From: Salinispora mooreana
GTDB taxonomy: Bacteria; Actinomycetota; Actinomycetes; Mycobacteriales; Micromonosporaceae
Assembly: GCF_000379065.1 (NCBI RefSeq)
Contig: NZ_KB900614.1
Coordinates: forward strand, 4,552,586 to 4,616,585
Reading direction: 5' to 3'
Length of the DNA stretch: 64,000 nucleotides
A program made the translations under genes and the position numbers. Of this stretch, positions 52,828-62,349 are shown one piece after another; the stretch's first letter is position 1, and every line of letters begins with the position of its first letter. The notes below the pieces were generated by a model. It did no database searches and was not told the origin of the DNA. It saw only the letters and a program-made list of their open reading frames with translations.

Positions 52828-54138
52828 CTACCGGAGTACCCGGAGCAGCATCGTCGGTCGCATCATCGACTGTGGCGAGTCGACCAGGCCCAACACGCGC
52901 ATGAGTCCAGTCAGCACCTTTGGATCTCGGGTCGCCGCCGCCTGGGCCCTGCTCATATATGCGTTACCGATCCGGACCTTTGCCGGGCGCTCGCCGGGCA
53001 CCTCGGCGAACGCCAGGTCACCACCGGCCGAGATGTCCCAGGGCACGTCGATGACATTGGCGAGGTCCCGTGCGAAGCGTAGCGGCTCCGGCACCCCCGT
53101 TCGTAGCTGATCACGGAGAACCAACGCCTCGATTGCGGCGACCGTCATCCCCTGACCGTAGACGGGGTTGAAGCTGCAGGCAGCATCGCCCAGGACAAGG
53201 AGGCCAGCGGGAAAGCGGCTGAGTTGCTCGTACCGGACCCGGACGCTGGCCGGGTAGCGGAATGCCACCGGGTCATCGAGGGGCTCCGCCTCGCGGACCG
53301 CCTCGTAGATGCCGGGCACCGGTAGTGACCGCACGTACTCGAGAAACCCGTCTGGATCGGTCGGGGGCCGGTCACCGAGGACCCCGGTGAGGGAGAGCAC
53401 CCAACGACCATGCTCCATCGCGGAGAAGAACGCTCCGCGTGGGAACGCTGGCGAGGCAACTGGGTTGATTGACTTGTCGCCGCGGACGAAGTCCTCGGGC
53501 GGGCTGCGGTAGTAGCGAGTGGTGTATGTGAGATCGATGTGTATCCGCTGCTCTGGTGGGCGCTCGTAGCCGAGCTCCGCCAACCAGGCCGGGGTTCGCG
53601 AGCCACGGCCGGTGGCGTCTATAACGAGGTCGGCCTCGATTGATTCGGCGGTGTTGTCGCCCGCCCGGCCCACGCGCGCACCGAGTATCCGGCCACCGTC
53701 GCCCGTGCTGAGTAGGCCAAGAATGTCGCAGCGCTGCTCGAGCCGGATGTTGGGCAGTTCCAGGACCCGCTCACGAACGTAGCTCTCCAGTACCGGCCGA
53801 GTGGCCGAGATGTACCGCAGGCCGGTGCGGGCCTTGCGAGCCTGCCGGCCACCGAAGTACCAGCGGAGCTCGCCGAGGTCACCTGTGTGGGCCCCGGATG
53901 CCGCGGCGCGCGCGGTAAAACCAGGAAACAGCTCCTCAAGGATCGCCTGGCCGCGGGCGAGCAACCCATGTACATGCCTGCCTTGCGGCACGCCGCGTCG
54001 GGGCGCGGTCACACCGACCATCTCATCGCGGTCGACCACGACCACCTCCGCGTAGTACTCGGAGAGCACCCGCGCGGCGAGTAGCCCGGCCATGCTTCCG
54101 CCGAGCACGAGGGCACGATCACCTACCGGTGCGGCCAT
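52828..54138 (-). CDS. FAD-dependent monooxygenase (aromatic hydroxylase type)
   Basis: A 436-residue protein. The N-terminal dinucleotide-binding loop is ALVLGGSMAGLLAARVLSE, ending in VVVVDRDE. A second FAD motif is LVLGDAACSFNPVYGQGMTV. IEADLVIDATGRGSRTPAWL is also typical of p-hydroxybenzoate-hydroxylase-like enzymes. AAGGAGG precedes ATG 54138. It is the last gene of a four-gene minus-strand operon (LLM oxidase, acyl-CoA-dehydrogenase-fold enzyme, SgcJ-like protein, this). Substrate unknown. Confidence 0.88.
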   Translation of the reverse strand: MAAPVGDRALVLGGSMAGLLAARVLSEYYAEVVVVDRDEMVGVTAPRRGVPQGRHVHGLLARGQAILEELFPGFTARAAASGAHTGDLGELRWYFGGRQARKARTGLRYISATRPVLESYVRERVLELPNIRLEQRCDILGLLSTGDGGRILGARVGRAGDNTAESIEADLVIDATGRGSRTPAWLAELGYERPPEQRIHIDLTYTTRYYRSPPEDFVRGDKSINPVASPAFPRGAFFSAMEHGRWVLSLTGVLGDRPPTDPDGFLEYVRSLPVPGIYEAVREAEPLDDPVAFRYPASVRVRYEQLSRFPAGLLVLGDAACSFNPVYGQGMTVAAIEALVLRDQLRTGVPEPLRFARDLANVIDVPWDISAGGDLAFAEVPGERPAKVRIGNAYMSRAQAAATRDPKVLTGLMRVLGLVDSPQSMMRPTMLLRVLR

Positions 54139-54177
54139 GCGATACCTCCTTCAGATCGCGGTTCGGTGCAGCCGGCG

Positions 54178-54600
54178 TCACGCGGCGTTCGCCGGCGTGT
54201 TCTGGTACGCCGCGAGCCGCCACTCGCCATCGCGCTTGACCACCAACCAGGACGCGCGGACGGCACCCTTGCTCGACACCTCACTCTCTCCGGATTCGAG
54301 GACACCGCCGTACGACAGTAGGATCGCCGCATCTGAACCGAGTGAGCGCATGCTCATCGGCTTGCCGGTAACCTGCGTGCCCTTGTAGCGGCCCTGGTAG
54401 GCCTCGGCGAGGTACTGGCGGATTTCCTCTCGGCCGTTGCGGTAGATCCCTGGGAGGATCATCGTGCCGTCCTCGACGAACAGGTCAGCGAAGCTGTCAG
54501 CGTCGTGGTAGGCCCATGCAGCCATGACCTTCTGGGTGAGCGAGGCGATTCCCACCTGGTCGGAGCTCGACGGAGCAGCGAGCGGTCCAGCGGTCGTCAT
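54178..54600 (-). CDS. SgcJ/EcaC-family NTF2-like protein
   Basis: A 140-residue protein of the SnoaL/NTF2-like fold. LTQKVMAAWAYHDADSFADL and FVEDGTMILPGIYRNGREEI match the SgcJ/EcaC group, as does SWLVVKRDGEWRLAAYQNTP at the end. SgcJ is part of the C-1027 gene cluster and is needed for nine-membered enediyne formation; EcaC-like relatives also occur elsewhere, so the family alone is not proof. ATG 54600 has AGGAAGGA upstream. It sits between two flavoenzyme genes in one operon. Confidence 0.82.
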   Translation of the reverse strand: MTTAGPLAAPSSSDQVGIASLTQKVMAAWAYHDADSFADLFVEDGTMILPGIYRNGREEIRQYLAEAYQGRYKGTQVTGKPMSMRSLGSDAAILLSYGGVLESGESEVSSKGAVRASWLVVKRDGEWRLAAYQNTPANAA

Positions 54601-54614
54601 GGTGATTGTCCTTC

Positions 54615-55787
54615 CTAGATATACTGCGTGTTGGGTTCCAAGCCGCACAGAACGCGGCCGTAGAGCTCGGCATTGGTGTGGGGATGCATCAGGGCGTGCA
54701 GCGATACCGCCTGTACGTCGCGGGCAATGCGTTGGATCGGTACGTCTTCGTAGATGGATGACCCACCGCTGGCCGTCGCAAGGACGTCGACCGCTTCTCT
54801 GGTCAGACGCACGGCGGCGCCCAGGTCGGCGCGGGCGCGTGCGCGCTCGTCAACCTCCCACGCGGAGCCCTCAGTTGCCTTGGTGTCTACCTGAGCCGCG
54901 AGCCGGTGTGCGTGAAAGTCAGCCTCGTCGAGTTTGTGCGTTGCCTCGGCGACCTGCAGGTGGGTCAGCGGGGCCGCGGCCTGACTGTCGTAGTCGGTGT
55001 AGGTCACCTTCCGACCCGGAAGGCGCTTGAGAAACTCCGCTCGGGCCGCGTGGCCCATACCGACCACCGCCCCGACGGACGAGGCACTTGCCACCGGCAG
55101 CAGCGGAACTCGGTAGGCTGGCGACGTGGCTGACGCCGGCTCTCCGGCCAGCACGGTTCCGAGCGGCAGGATCCGCTCCTGCGGGATGAAGACGTTGCGT
55201 GCCACGGTCGTTACGCTGCCCGTTCCGCGTAGCCCGGAGGTTTTCCAGTCATCGACGATGAGCAGGTCTGACATCGGGACCAGTGCCACGATCGGGTAGG
55301 GCTCGGCACCGTCGGGCGCGAGGATCGCGATGATTTCCTGCCAGTGGCTGTGGTGTGCGCCGCTGATGAACTGCCACTTGCCGTTGACCACGACGCCACC
55401 GGGAGCCGGTGCGGCCATCGCACTCGGGCTCAACGTGCCACACACTCGCGTGTCCGGGTGGCTGAACACCTCGTCCTGGACATCGTCGGGGAACAGGCAG
55501 GCCATCCAGCCCGGAATCCAGTAGACCGTCGCGACCCACGCAGCTGAACCGTCGCCACGGCTCAGCTGCGCGGCGACGTCGACCAGTGTCCGGGTGTCAG
55601 CCTCGTAGCCGCCGTATCGCTTCGGGCGACGCAGTCTGAACACGCCCGCATCTGCCATCGCCTCAATGACCTCGTCGTGTAGTCGGCGGTGCTCCTCCGC
55701 CCAGGCCGCGTGCTTGTGTAAGACGGCGGCGGCATCGACGGCCTTGCCGATAAGTTGTTCGCGTGTCGGTAAGCCGATCTTCGTCAC
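54615..55787 (-). CDS. Flavin-dependent monooxygenase, acyl-CoA-dehydrogenase fold (group D)
   Basis: A 390-residue protein. HRRLHDEVIEAMADAGVFRL and RRPKRYGGYEADTRTLVDVA begin the helical domain. VVVNGKWQFISGAHHSHWQE and SGLRGTGSVTTVARNVFIP form the flavin-contact beta domain. The C-terminal ATASGGSSIYEDVPIQRIAR and VQAVSLHALMHPHTNAELYG fit the HsaA/DszC-like group. GTG 55787 is chosen for GGAGGATCA upstream. It differs clearly from the similar enzyme at 49989, so the cluster has two such oxygenases. Confidence 0.82.
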   Translation of the reverse strand: MTKIGLPTREQLIGKAVDAAAVLHKHAAWAEEHRRLHDEVIEAMADAGVFRLRRPKRYGGYEADTRTLVDVAAQLSRGDGSAAWVATVYWIPGWMACLFPDDVQDEVFSHPDTRVCGTLSPSAMAAPAPGGVVVNGKWQFISGAHHSHWQEIIAILAPDGAEPYPIVALVPMSDLLIVDDWKTSGLRGTGSVTTVARNVFIPQERILPLGTVLAGEPASATSPAYRVPLLPVASASSVGAVVGMGHAARAEFLKRLPGRKVTYTDYDSQAAAPLTHLQVAEATHKLDEADFHAHRLAAQVDTKATEGSAWEVDERARARADLGAAVRLTREAVDVLATASGGSSIYEDVPIQRIARDVQAVSLHALMHPHTNAELYGRVLCGLEPNTQYI

Positions 55788-55924
55788 TGATCCTCCAATG
55801 GTTCCTAGCTCGACGGCGAGTAGAGTCGCCACCGGAATCCCCACACTCGCCGCCCGCATCAGCATCGACGGATGCGCGATTCATTGTGGATAGCAAAGGG
55901 GCGTGGAATAATCGCTGTGAAGCG

Positions 55925-56800
55925 TCACTCGTTGGCCATCGCGGGCAGCGCGTGCTCGCCAATTCGCTCGACATCCCGGATAGGGTCATTCGACGAAATG
56001 ATGCAAATCGTGGTGTCCACCTCTGCGGCCGCTATTCGTCGAAGCTGCGCGAGGAGCGCATCGACGCCGGCGCTCTCCGTCACGTCCACCGGAAGTACGC
56101 AGGTCTTTTCCACGGTGGTGTGGTCGCGGCCCGCCTCGTCGCACAGCCGGCGCAGTAGTTCCAGCTTTTCGGTCAGATCGGGCCCCGGGTAGAGGTTGCA
56201 GGCATCGGCGTACTCAGCTACCAGGCGTAGTGTCCGCCGCCCCCCGCCGCCCAGCATGATCGGGGGATGCGGTCGAGTGATGCTCTGCGGGTCGCTCAAC
56301 GTCCGCTCAATGGTGTAATGCCGGCCCGTATATGGCTTTTCGGCTCCACGCTCACCGGTCCAATAGCGCAACAGGATCTGCAGCGTCTCCTCCAGCATCG
56401 TGAACCGGTCACCGAGTGGCGGGAATTCGATGCCGGAGCCGACTGCCTCGGACTCGTCCCAGCCAACCCCGAGTCCCAGCATGAATCGACCGCCGGTAAG
56501 CACGTCGAGCGTGGTGGCGCTCTTTGCCAGCAGGGCGGGGTGCCGGAAATGTACACCTGCCACCACCGGGGCCACGCGGCAGCGGGTGGTGTGGGCCGCG
56601 AGCACGCCGAGCGTCGTGAAGCACTCCAGCTGTGGGGCCTCCGGCCCGCCGGCGTGCGGTCCCTGCCAGAGATGGTCGCCCGTTGCGATGAGATCGAATC
56701 CGGCCTCGTCAGCGGTGCGGGCGATCCGGGAGAGGGTGGCGCCCATGCTCGTGGGGCCGCCGTCCCAGGCGAAGGCTCCGAGCTCCAGACCGATTCTCAT
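55925..56800 (-). CDS. LLM-class (F420-dependent type) oxidoreductase
   Basis: A 291-residue luciferase-like TIM barrel. RIGLELGAFAWDGGPTSMGA opens the barrel, FDLIATGDHLWQG has the Asp-His pair, GRFMLGLGVGWDESEAVGSG is the conserved cofactor strand and RPHPPIMLGGGGRRTLRLVA the phosphate-binding stretch. These features favour coenzyme F420 over FMN. AGGCAGGAA precedes ATG 56800. First gene of the four-gene minus-strand operon. It probably reduces an enone or ketone in the pathway. Confidence 0.88.
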   Translation of the reverse strand: MRIGLELGAFAWDGGPTSMGATLSRIARTADEAGFDLIATGDHLWQGPHAGGPEAPQLECFTTLGVLAAHTTRCRVAPVVAGVHFRHPALLAKSATTLDVLTGGRFMLGLGVGWDESEAVGSGIEFPPLGDRFTMLEETLQILLRYWTGERGAEKPYTGRHYTIERTLSDPQSITRPHPPIMLGGGGRRTLRLVAEYADACNLYPGPDLTEKLELLRRLCDEAGRDHTTVEKTCVLPVDVTESAGVDALLAQLRRIAAAEVDTTICIISSNDPIRDVERIGEHALPAMANE

Positions 56801-57120
56801 CGTGGGTTCCTGCCTTTCGGCTCGACGTGGCAGCGCACACTTCATGGTCGTCCCGGCCGGTCGCGGAGCACGTCTTCCAGATTGCGCAGGCCCGCCGTAG
56901 TCGGCACAACCTGAGAAGACTTTCGATCAGGCCGACGGCACGCTGTGCACAGCCGTCAGTCAATCGGTGGGGGTCGCGTTAACGGCTGGGCACCCACGCG
57001 GAAAACCGGGCGTCAAGGGAGGCCGCCCCGGCCCTCTACCGAATCGTGCGGATCCAACCGCTGCATCAGCATGGAGCGGGCGATGCGCCATGTCTGTGTC
57101 TGGTATGAGCGAGGGGGAGA
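56801..57120. promoter_or_regulatory. Divergent intergenic region before the AraC gene
   Basis: About 320 bases between the LLM oxidase start and the AraC-type regulator start. Promoters for both are expected here. No palindrome longer than six base arms and no gene was recognised. Confidence 0.45.
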
Positions 57121-57960
57121 ATGATGGAAGACCCGGTGCGTCACGCCGTCGGAATCATGTGGGCGCGATACTTTGAGCCCATCACCCTGGAGGACCTGGC
57201 TTCGGAGGTTTACATCAGTCCCTTTCATTTCCTGCGAGTCTTTGCCCGGGCGACCGGTACCACTCCGGGCCGGTACCTGTCAGCGCTGCGGATGTTTCAG
57301 GCCAAACGGATGTTGTTGACCACCAACCTGACCGTTTCTGCGATCGTGTGCAGCGTTGGATACAGCAGTGTCGGTACGTTCACCACTCGGTTCACCCGCT
57401 CGGTGGGGATGACGCCGAACCGCTACCGCGATCCGGAAATTGGCGCGCTGTTGGTCGCCGCAGGTCGAGGGTTCAGCGTGCTTCCGGGCCCGCGGGCGAT
57501 GGCAGCGGTACCGGCACCGCTGCCCGGTGTCGGGCCCAGGGGCCGTGCGAATGTCGTCATCCGGCTGCCACAGTCACTCGGCCGCGCCAATGTTTTCGTT
57601 GGCCTCTTTGAAGCGGCTATTCCACAAGCGCCGCCTGTCACCTTTAGCTATTTACGGCACACCGCGTCCACAACATTCTCCATGATGGATGTGCCGGTTG
57701 GGAAGTGGACCGCATTCGCGGTGGCTGAGCCGGTCGAGTGTGGTCAACCAGGGATCCTGGTGGGCACAACTCGGAAACCGGTCTCGGTGTCACCCGGCCA
57801 GCACACCCCCATCCGCCTCGATCTGCATCCGTTGCGGGCCACCGACGCTCCGGTTGCGGTGTCGCTAGCCGTGCCGGCGCGACCCGCACTCGCCCTGCGC
57901 CCAAGCTGTCCGGCCGCTGACCGTCGTGCGGGGCCTGGGCTCGTTCGACGGGCAGCTTAG
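57121..57960 (+). CDS. AraC-family regulator with N-terminal HTH
   Basis: A 279-residue protein. The two helix-turn-helix units are at the N-terminus, the reverse of most AraC proteins: ITLEDLASEVYISPFHFLRVF, then LTVSAIVCSVGYSSVGTFTT and the closing GMTPNRYR. Residues 110-240 form a beta-rich domain with ANVVIRLPQSLGRANVFVGL and TFSMMDVPVGKWTAFAVAEP, resembling carboxypeptidase-regulatory-like or ligand domains. GAGGGGGAGA precedes the double ATG. It is the only obvious pathway-type regulator in the right half. Confidence 0.85.
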   Translation: MMEDPVRHAVGIMWARYFEPITLEDLASEVYISPFHFLRVFARATGTTPGRYLSALRMFQAKRMLLTTNLTVSAIVCSVGYSSVGTFTTRFTRSVGMTPNRYRDPEIGALLVAAGRGFSVLPGPRAMAAVPAPLPGVGPRGRANVVIRLPQSLGRANVFVGLFEAAIPQAPPVTFSYLRHTASTTFSMMDVPVGKWTAFAVAEPVECGQPGILVGTTRKPVSVSPGQHTPIRLDLHPLRATDAPVAVSLAVPARPALALRPSCPAADRRAGPGLVRRAA

Positions 57961-57998
57961 CGACTCGCCCGCGCAGATCCGAAGAGATGATCAGCGGT

Positions 57999-59546
57999 TC
58001 AGTGCTCCCCGAGGGCGTCGCGGCCGGCCCGTAGGTGTGGAAAGGATGAGAGGTCAGACACCTTCCATCCATCCACATCATACTCAGTAAGGCACTGGTC
58101 GACGAATGACATGTAGTCGTCGATCTCCCCGTTGGCGAGTTGGGCGGCAACCAGGTCCACCCGAGTATTTTCGTGGTTGCCCGCGTAGTTGCGTTCGTAC
58201 AGCTCGTGTCGGCCGCCGAATTCGGTGCCAACTGCATCCCACAACAGCTTCATGACCTTCACGCGGTCTACCGCGTCGGTGCCATCTGAGCCACGCAGGT
58301 AGCGGTCCAGGTAGCCGCGCACATCAGGGTTCGAGAAGTCCTCGGCCGAGGAGTTGACATAGATTAGCCCACTCGCTACGTCCTGTAGCACTATTTCCCG
58401 AATTCTCCCATAGCCGATCTGCATGAACCAGCGGTATGCCATCCCATACCGTGGGTTGGGCAGAACGGCGCCGTTATGCCAAGGTATCGGGTTACGCGCT
58501 GCTGCGTCGGACAAGCCCCAGAACAGGTTGCGCCACGCGAGCACCTCACCGAGTCGGGACTGCACTCCGCGGAAATCGCTCGTGCCGGTGATCCTCAGTG
58601 CTCGCGCCAGTAGACCCGCGATGAATTCCAGCTTCACGGCCAGTCGGGTGCAGCCGTGGAAGGTGAATCGTTCGACGAACCCCGATCCACCGCTGAAGCG
58701 CTGGACCTTACCTATATCACCATAGATGAAGATGTTCTCCCAGGGCACGAGTACGTCATCGAGGACGAGGATGGTGTCATTTTCATCTAGGCGGGAGGAG
58801 AGTGGGTAATCAAAAGGAGTGCCCATGACCGCCGCGGTCGCGCCGTACGAGGGACGGCAGATGAGCTTGACGCCGGCGGCGTCCATCGGCACCGTGGCAA
58901 CCAGGGCGAACCGGCGATCCTTGACCGGTAGGCCGTAGTGGGCGACGAAGTTGTGGTGGGTGAGCGCGGAGCCGGTCGCCACCACTTTCGCGCCGCTGAC
59001 CACTACGCCAGCGTCGGTCTCCCGGCGTACGTGGACGAAGACGTCAGCGCTCTCCTCGATAGGCCGGCTGCGGTCTACCGGAGGGTGGACGATCGCATGG
59101 TTCCAATACAGTACTCGCTCCTGCGCCTCGCGGTACCAACGGCGGGCATTGTCGGCAAACGGCGCGTAGAAGTCGGCGTTGGCGCCCAGGGTGCCGAGGA
59201 ACGAGGCCTTGTAGTCGGGGCTACGGCCGAGCCATCCGTAGCTCAGCCGAGCCCATTCGGCAATCGCCTGCTGTGCGCCAACCAAGTCATCAGATGTGTG
59301 GGGGGTGGTGAAGAAACGGTGTGTGTAGCCGCCGCTGCCGGTGTCGGTGGCCGTGGTGAGTGTGGCGCGTCGCGCGGGGTCGTGCAACGCATCGTACAGT
59401 CGGGCGGTCATGCGTACCGGGTTGTGGAAGGCCGGGTGTGTGGTGATGTCCTTGACGCGTTCGCCGTAGAGGAACACGTCCCGGCCGTCACGTAGGCTCT
59501 GGATGTACTCGTCACCGGTGAACGGACGCGCCGACTGCTTGGTCAT
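57999..59546 (-). CDS. HpaB-type FADH2-dependent hydroxylase, SgcC-like
   Basis: A 515-residue protein of the 4-hydroxyphenylacetate 3-monooxygenase family. It begins ARPFTGDEYIQSLRDGRDVF followed by LYGERVKDITTHPAF, contains ETDAGVVVSGAKVVATGSAL, and has MGTPFDYPLSSRLDENDTIL, DDVLVPWENIFIYGD and FHGCTRLAVKLEFIAGLLAR. ATG 59546 is preceded by AGGAG. In C-1027 biosynthesis SgcC hydroxylates the ring of carrier-bound beta-tyrosine; here the A-T protein could present the substrate. A flavin reductase, needed by this class, is not in the window. It is divergent from the epoxide hydrolase. Confidence 0.88.
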   Translation of the reverse strand: MTKQSARPFTGDEYIQSLRDGRDVFLYGERVKDITTHPAFHNPVRMTARLYDALHDPARRATLTTATDTGSGGYTHRFFTTPHTSDDLVGAQQAIAEWARLSYGWLGRSPDYKASFLGTLGANADFYAPFADNARRWYREAQERVLYWNHAIVHPPVDRSRPIEESADVFVHVRRETDAGVVVSGAKVVATGSALTHHNFVAHYGLPVKDRRFALVATVPMDAAGVKLICRPSYGATAAVMGTPFDYPLSSRLDENDTILVLDDVLVPWENIFIYGDIGKVQRFSGGSGFVERFTFHGCTRLAVKLEFIAGLLARALRITGTSDFRGVQSRLGEVLAWRNLFWGLSDAAARNPIPWHNGAVLPNPRYGMAYRWFMQIGYGRIREIVLQDVASGLIYVNSSAEDFSNPDVRGYLDRYLRGSDGTDAVDRVKVMKLLWDAVGTEFGGRHELYERNYAGNHENTRVDLVAAQLANGEIDDYMSFVDQCLTEYDVDGWKVSDLSSFPHLRAGRDALGEH

Positions 59547-59746
59547 GACGGTCTTTCTCCTGCCTGGTCGCACCGGTCGGGACTGCGCCCGAATCGTCAC
59601 ACCGGAATGTTGCGGGTCTTCCTCCTGGCTGCGGATTGTGCGAGCGAGCCCCGAATCCGGTAGTACCGCGCAGCGCAGGAGACGCTGTGGAGCGCATCCC
59701 GATGCGAAGGTCGGACCAAACCGTCCCCGATCGTGAAGGGATCGCC

Positions 59747-60952
59747 ATGCGGCCGTTCCACCTGAATATCGCGCAGACGGAGCTCGACGATCTACGGCAA
59801 CGGCTGGCCAGCACCCGGATGCCACCTGAGCTGACCGGCGTGGGCTGGACTCGCGGGATGCCGCTCGCCTACCTCCATGAGCTTGTCGAGTACTGGCGCA
59901 GCGGTTTCGACTGGCGCGGAGCGGAGCGCCGAATCAACTCCTACCCGCAGTTCACCACCGAAATCGATGGCCAGCGAATGCATTTCTTTCATATGCGCTC
60001 GCCACATCGCGACGCGACGCCGCTGCTGATGATCCACGGCTGGCCCGGCCTCAACACCGAGTTCCTTGACCTACTCGGGCCGTTGACTGACCCGGTCGCC
60101 CACGGCGGTGATCCAGGTGACGCTTTTCATGTGGTGCTGCCAGCGCTTCCCGGGTTTGGCTTCTCCTCGCCGGTGACGGAGGTCGGTTGGGACATCCCGC
60201 GGATGGCCCCTGCGTTGGTAGAGCTGATGCGCCGTCTCGGTTATGAGCGGTATGTCACTCAGGGGGGTGACGCCGGCTCGCTCGTCGCGCAGGCGGTGGC
60301 TGCTGCCGACCCGAAGCGGGTCACTGGCGTCCATGTCAACATGCTGCTCACCTTCCCGTCGGGAGATCCGGCAGAGGTGGCGTCATTTGACGAGGTCGAC
60401 CAAGCCCGGTTGAGTAAGCTAGAGTATTTCGACGAACACCTATCAGGTTACATGAAGTTGCAAGCAACCCGACCGCAGTCGCTCGCCTATGCGCTTACGG
60501 ACTCACCGGCCGGGCAGCTCGCCTGGATTGCAGAGCGATTTCGGGAGTGGACCGACCCCAACCATGATGGTGTCCTCCCGGTCTCGATGGACTACCTGTT
60601 GACGCTGGTAAGCATCTACTGGTTCACCCGGACTGCTGGCTCGTCGGGGCAGTTCTACTACGAGGACCGCGACAACGTCCGAAAGGCCAGGGCCGCGGAG
60701 AAGCCTCAACCACTGGAGCAGCCCGTTGGCGTAGCCGTGTTCCCGCACGACATTTTCGTGCCAATCCGCTCACTGGCGATGCGCGACATACCATCCATAT
60801 CTCATTGGACTGAGTTTGACCGCGGTGGACATTTCCCGGCGTTGGAGCAGCCGGACCTGCTGGTGAATGATCTACGCACCTTCACTCGTTCGTTGCCAGC
60901 ACATCGCACCCAAACCATTGTCGGTGGTATACATCAACTCGGCACAGCGTAG
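59747..60952 (+). CDS. Alpha/beta-hydrolase epoxide hydrolase, SgcF-like
   Basis: A 401-residue protein with the N-terminal epoxide-hydrolase lid (residues 1-100; FHLNIAQTELDDLRQRLAST and WRGAERRINSYPQFTTEIDG). The oxyanion motif is HGWPG, the nucleophile Asp lies in QGGDAGS, and the histidine in GGHFPALEQPD. GAAGGGA precedes ATG 59747. SgcF and NcsF2 from nine-membered enediyne clusters belong to this family and open the core epoxide to a diol, which is then acylated. Function here is inferred from that context. Confidence 0.9.
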   Translation: MRPFHLNIAQTELDDLRQRLASTRMPPELTGVGWTRGMPLAYLHELVEYWRSGFDWRGAERRINSYPQFTTEIDGQRMHFFHMRSPHRDATPLLMIHGWPGLNTEFLDLLGPLTDPVAHGGDPGDAFHVVLPALPGFGFSSPVTEVGWDIPRMAPALVELMRRLGYERYVTQGGDAGSLVAQAVAAADPKRVTGVHVNMLLTFPSGDPAEVASFDEVDQARLSKLEYFDEHLSGYMKLQATRPQSLAYALTDSPAGQLAWIAERFREWTDPNHDGVLPVSMDYLLTLVSIYWFTRTAGSSGQFYYEDRDNVRKARAAEKPQPLEQPVGVAVFPHDIFVPIRSLAMRDIPSISHWTEFDRGGHFPALEQPDLLVNDLRTFTRSLPAHRTQTIVGGIHQLGTA

Positions 60953-60984
60953 CCGCCTCCGACAAAATCCCTAAAGGAGGAAGC

Positions 60985-62289
60985 GTGACCGACGTCGTGG
61001 TGGATGCCTGGCTGGCAGACTTGACCTTCCCCAACTATATGGACTCACTTCACCAGCTTGCCCGCCGATTCGAAGCCGCGCACCCCGGCTACCAGGTACG
61101 CATTCGTGGACTGCACTTCGAGGACATTGCATCGGCCGCCGACCAGGCCGCCGCCGATGGACGGCTACCAGCCATCGTGGAGTACTACTACACCTCGATG
61201 CCGGACGCGCTCGACACCCGCGACCGCGCGAATAGACCGGCGTTTGTCCCGGTCGAGAGGGCTGTGGCCGGGCGTGCGGAGGTGCTCAACGAGCCGGTGG
61301 TCCTCGACGACCTACAGCCCGCCCTACGTGCGCAGTACGTCTGGCAGGGTGAGTTGTATTCGCTGCCGACGGTAGCTACCTCGTTTCACCTGTTCGCGAA
61401 CATGACGCTACTACGGGCGGCCGGCGTAACCGAGATTCCGCAGACGTGGCAACAGCTACGAGCTGCGTGTGAAGAGATTGCGCGGACTTCGGGTGGGCCG
61501 CCGCATGCGATCACCTGGGCTAATAACGGAATTTCGTTCCAGCACGCTGTAGCCGTGCAGGGCGGTGCCATCGCCGACCGGGACAATGGTCGGTCCGGGC
61601 GGGCCCGGAAACTGGACTTCACCACGGACGAGATGTTGGCGTGGGTAGCGTGGTGGCGGCAGCTGCATGCCGACGGGCTATACGTCTATACGGGTGAACC
61701 AGAGGACTGGTTCGGCACGTTTGAGCTATTCGCCGAAGAGCAGGTGGCGTTTCGGCTCAGCTCGTCCAACGACATCGCCGCCACTGCGCAGGCAGCAGAG
61801 GCCAAGGGATTCGAGCTCGCGGTCGCAGACTTTCCCCACAACGCCGACGTCCCGCACGCCGGCAATGTGGTTGCCGGCACCTCGCTATGGCTGGCCGATG
61901 GCCTCGAGCCGGCGGTCCGGGATGGGGCGTTGGCCTTCATGCAGTTCCTGGCCAATCCGCGCAACGCCGCTGAGTACCACAAGGCACACAGTTTTGTCCC
62001 GGTGACCCGCTCGGCATATCGCCTGCTCGAGGAAGAGGGCTGGTTTACTGAGCACCCGTATCACCAGGCTCCCAACCGCCAGCTCGACCTGTGGTCGCCG
62101 CAACGACCGACCACCGGGGCTCTGGTCGGCAGGTATTTCCAGATTCAACAGGTGATGACCCGCGCCATGCACGATGTGTTGCTCGCTGGTGCACAGCCAC
62201 GGGAGAGGTTCGCCGAGGCGACTGCCGAGGCGCAGCGGATGCTCGATGAATACCACGCCCGGCACTCCGGATCCGCACTGGTCGGTTGA
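60985..62289 (+). CDS. Solute-binding-like protein lacking a signal peptide
   Basis: A 434-residue protein of the ABC extracellular solute-binding fold (UgpB/MalE type): FPNYMDSLHQLARRFEAAHP, FHLFANMTLLRAAGVTEIPQ with TWQQLRAACEEIA, ELFAEEQVAFRLSSSNDIAA, then GNVVAGTSLWLADGL. It begins directly with the mature domain (TDVVVDAWLADLTF) and has neither a signal peptide nor a lipobox. GGAGGAAGC precedes GTG 60985, 32 bases after the epoxide hydrolase. It is therefore probably cytoplasmic. No ABC permease or ATPase is nearby. A product-binding or sequestering role is possible. Confidence 0.8.
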   Translation: MTDVVVDAWLADLTFPNYMDSLHQLARRFEAAHPGYQVRIRGLHFEDIASAADQAAADGRLPAIVEYYYTSMPDALDTRDRANRPAFVPVERAVAGRAEVLNEPVVLDDLQPALRAQYVWQGELYSLPTVATSFHLFANMTLLRAAGVTEIPQTWQQLRAACEEIARTSGGPPHAITWANNGISFQHAVAVQGGAIADRDNGRSGRARKLDFTTDEMLAWVAWWRQLHADGLYVYTGEPEDWFGTFELFAEEQVAFRLSSSNDIAATAQAAEAKGFELAVADFPHNADVPHAGNVVAGTSLWLADGLEPAVRDGALAFMQFLANPRNAAEYHKAHSFVPVTRSAYRLLEEEGWFTEHPYHQAPNRQLDLWSPQRPTTGALVGRYFQIQQVMTRAMHDVLLAGAQPRERFAEATAEAQRMLDEYHARHSGSALVG

Positions 62290-62292
62290 AGC

Positions 62293-62338
62293 GGAAAGCC
62301 CGGCTGGTGAGCAGTCAGTGCCACCGACCGGGCCTTCC
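62293..62338. terminator. Bidirectional terminator between convergent genes
   Basis: GGAAAGCCCGG (62293-62303) and CCGGGCCTTCC (62328-62338) are inverted arms with one mismatch, lying between the solute-binding-like gene and the BBE-oxidase gene. Confidence 0.75.
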
Positions 62339-62349
62339 GGGCATCGTCG

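Noticed and set aside
59693..59706. CGCAT-CCCG-ATGCG in the divergent hydroxylase/epoxide-hydrolase region as an operator
   Set aside because: Five-base arms in GC-rich DNA are not distinctive.
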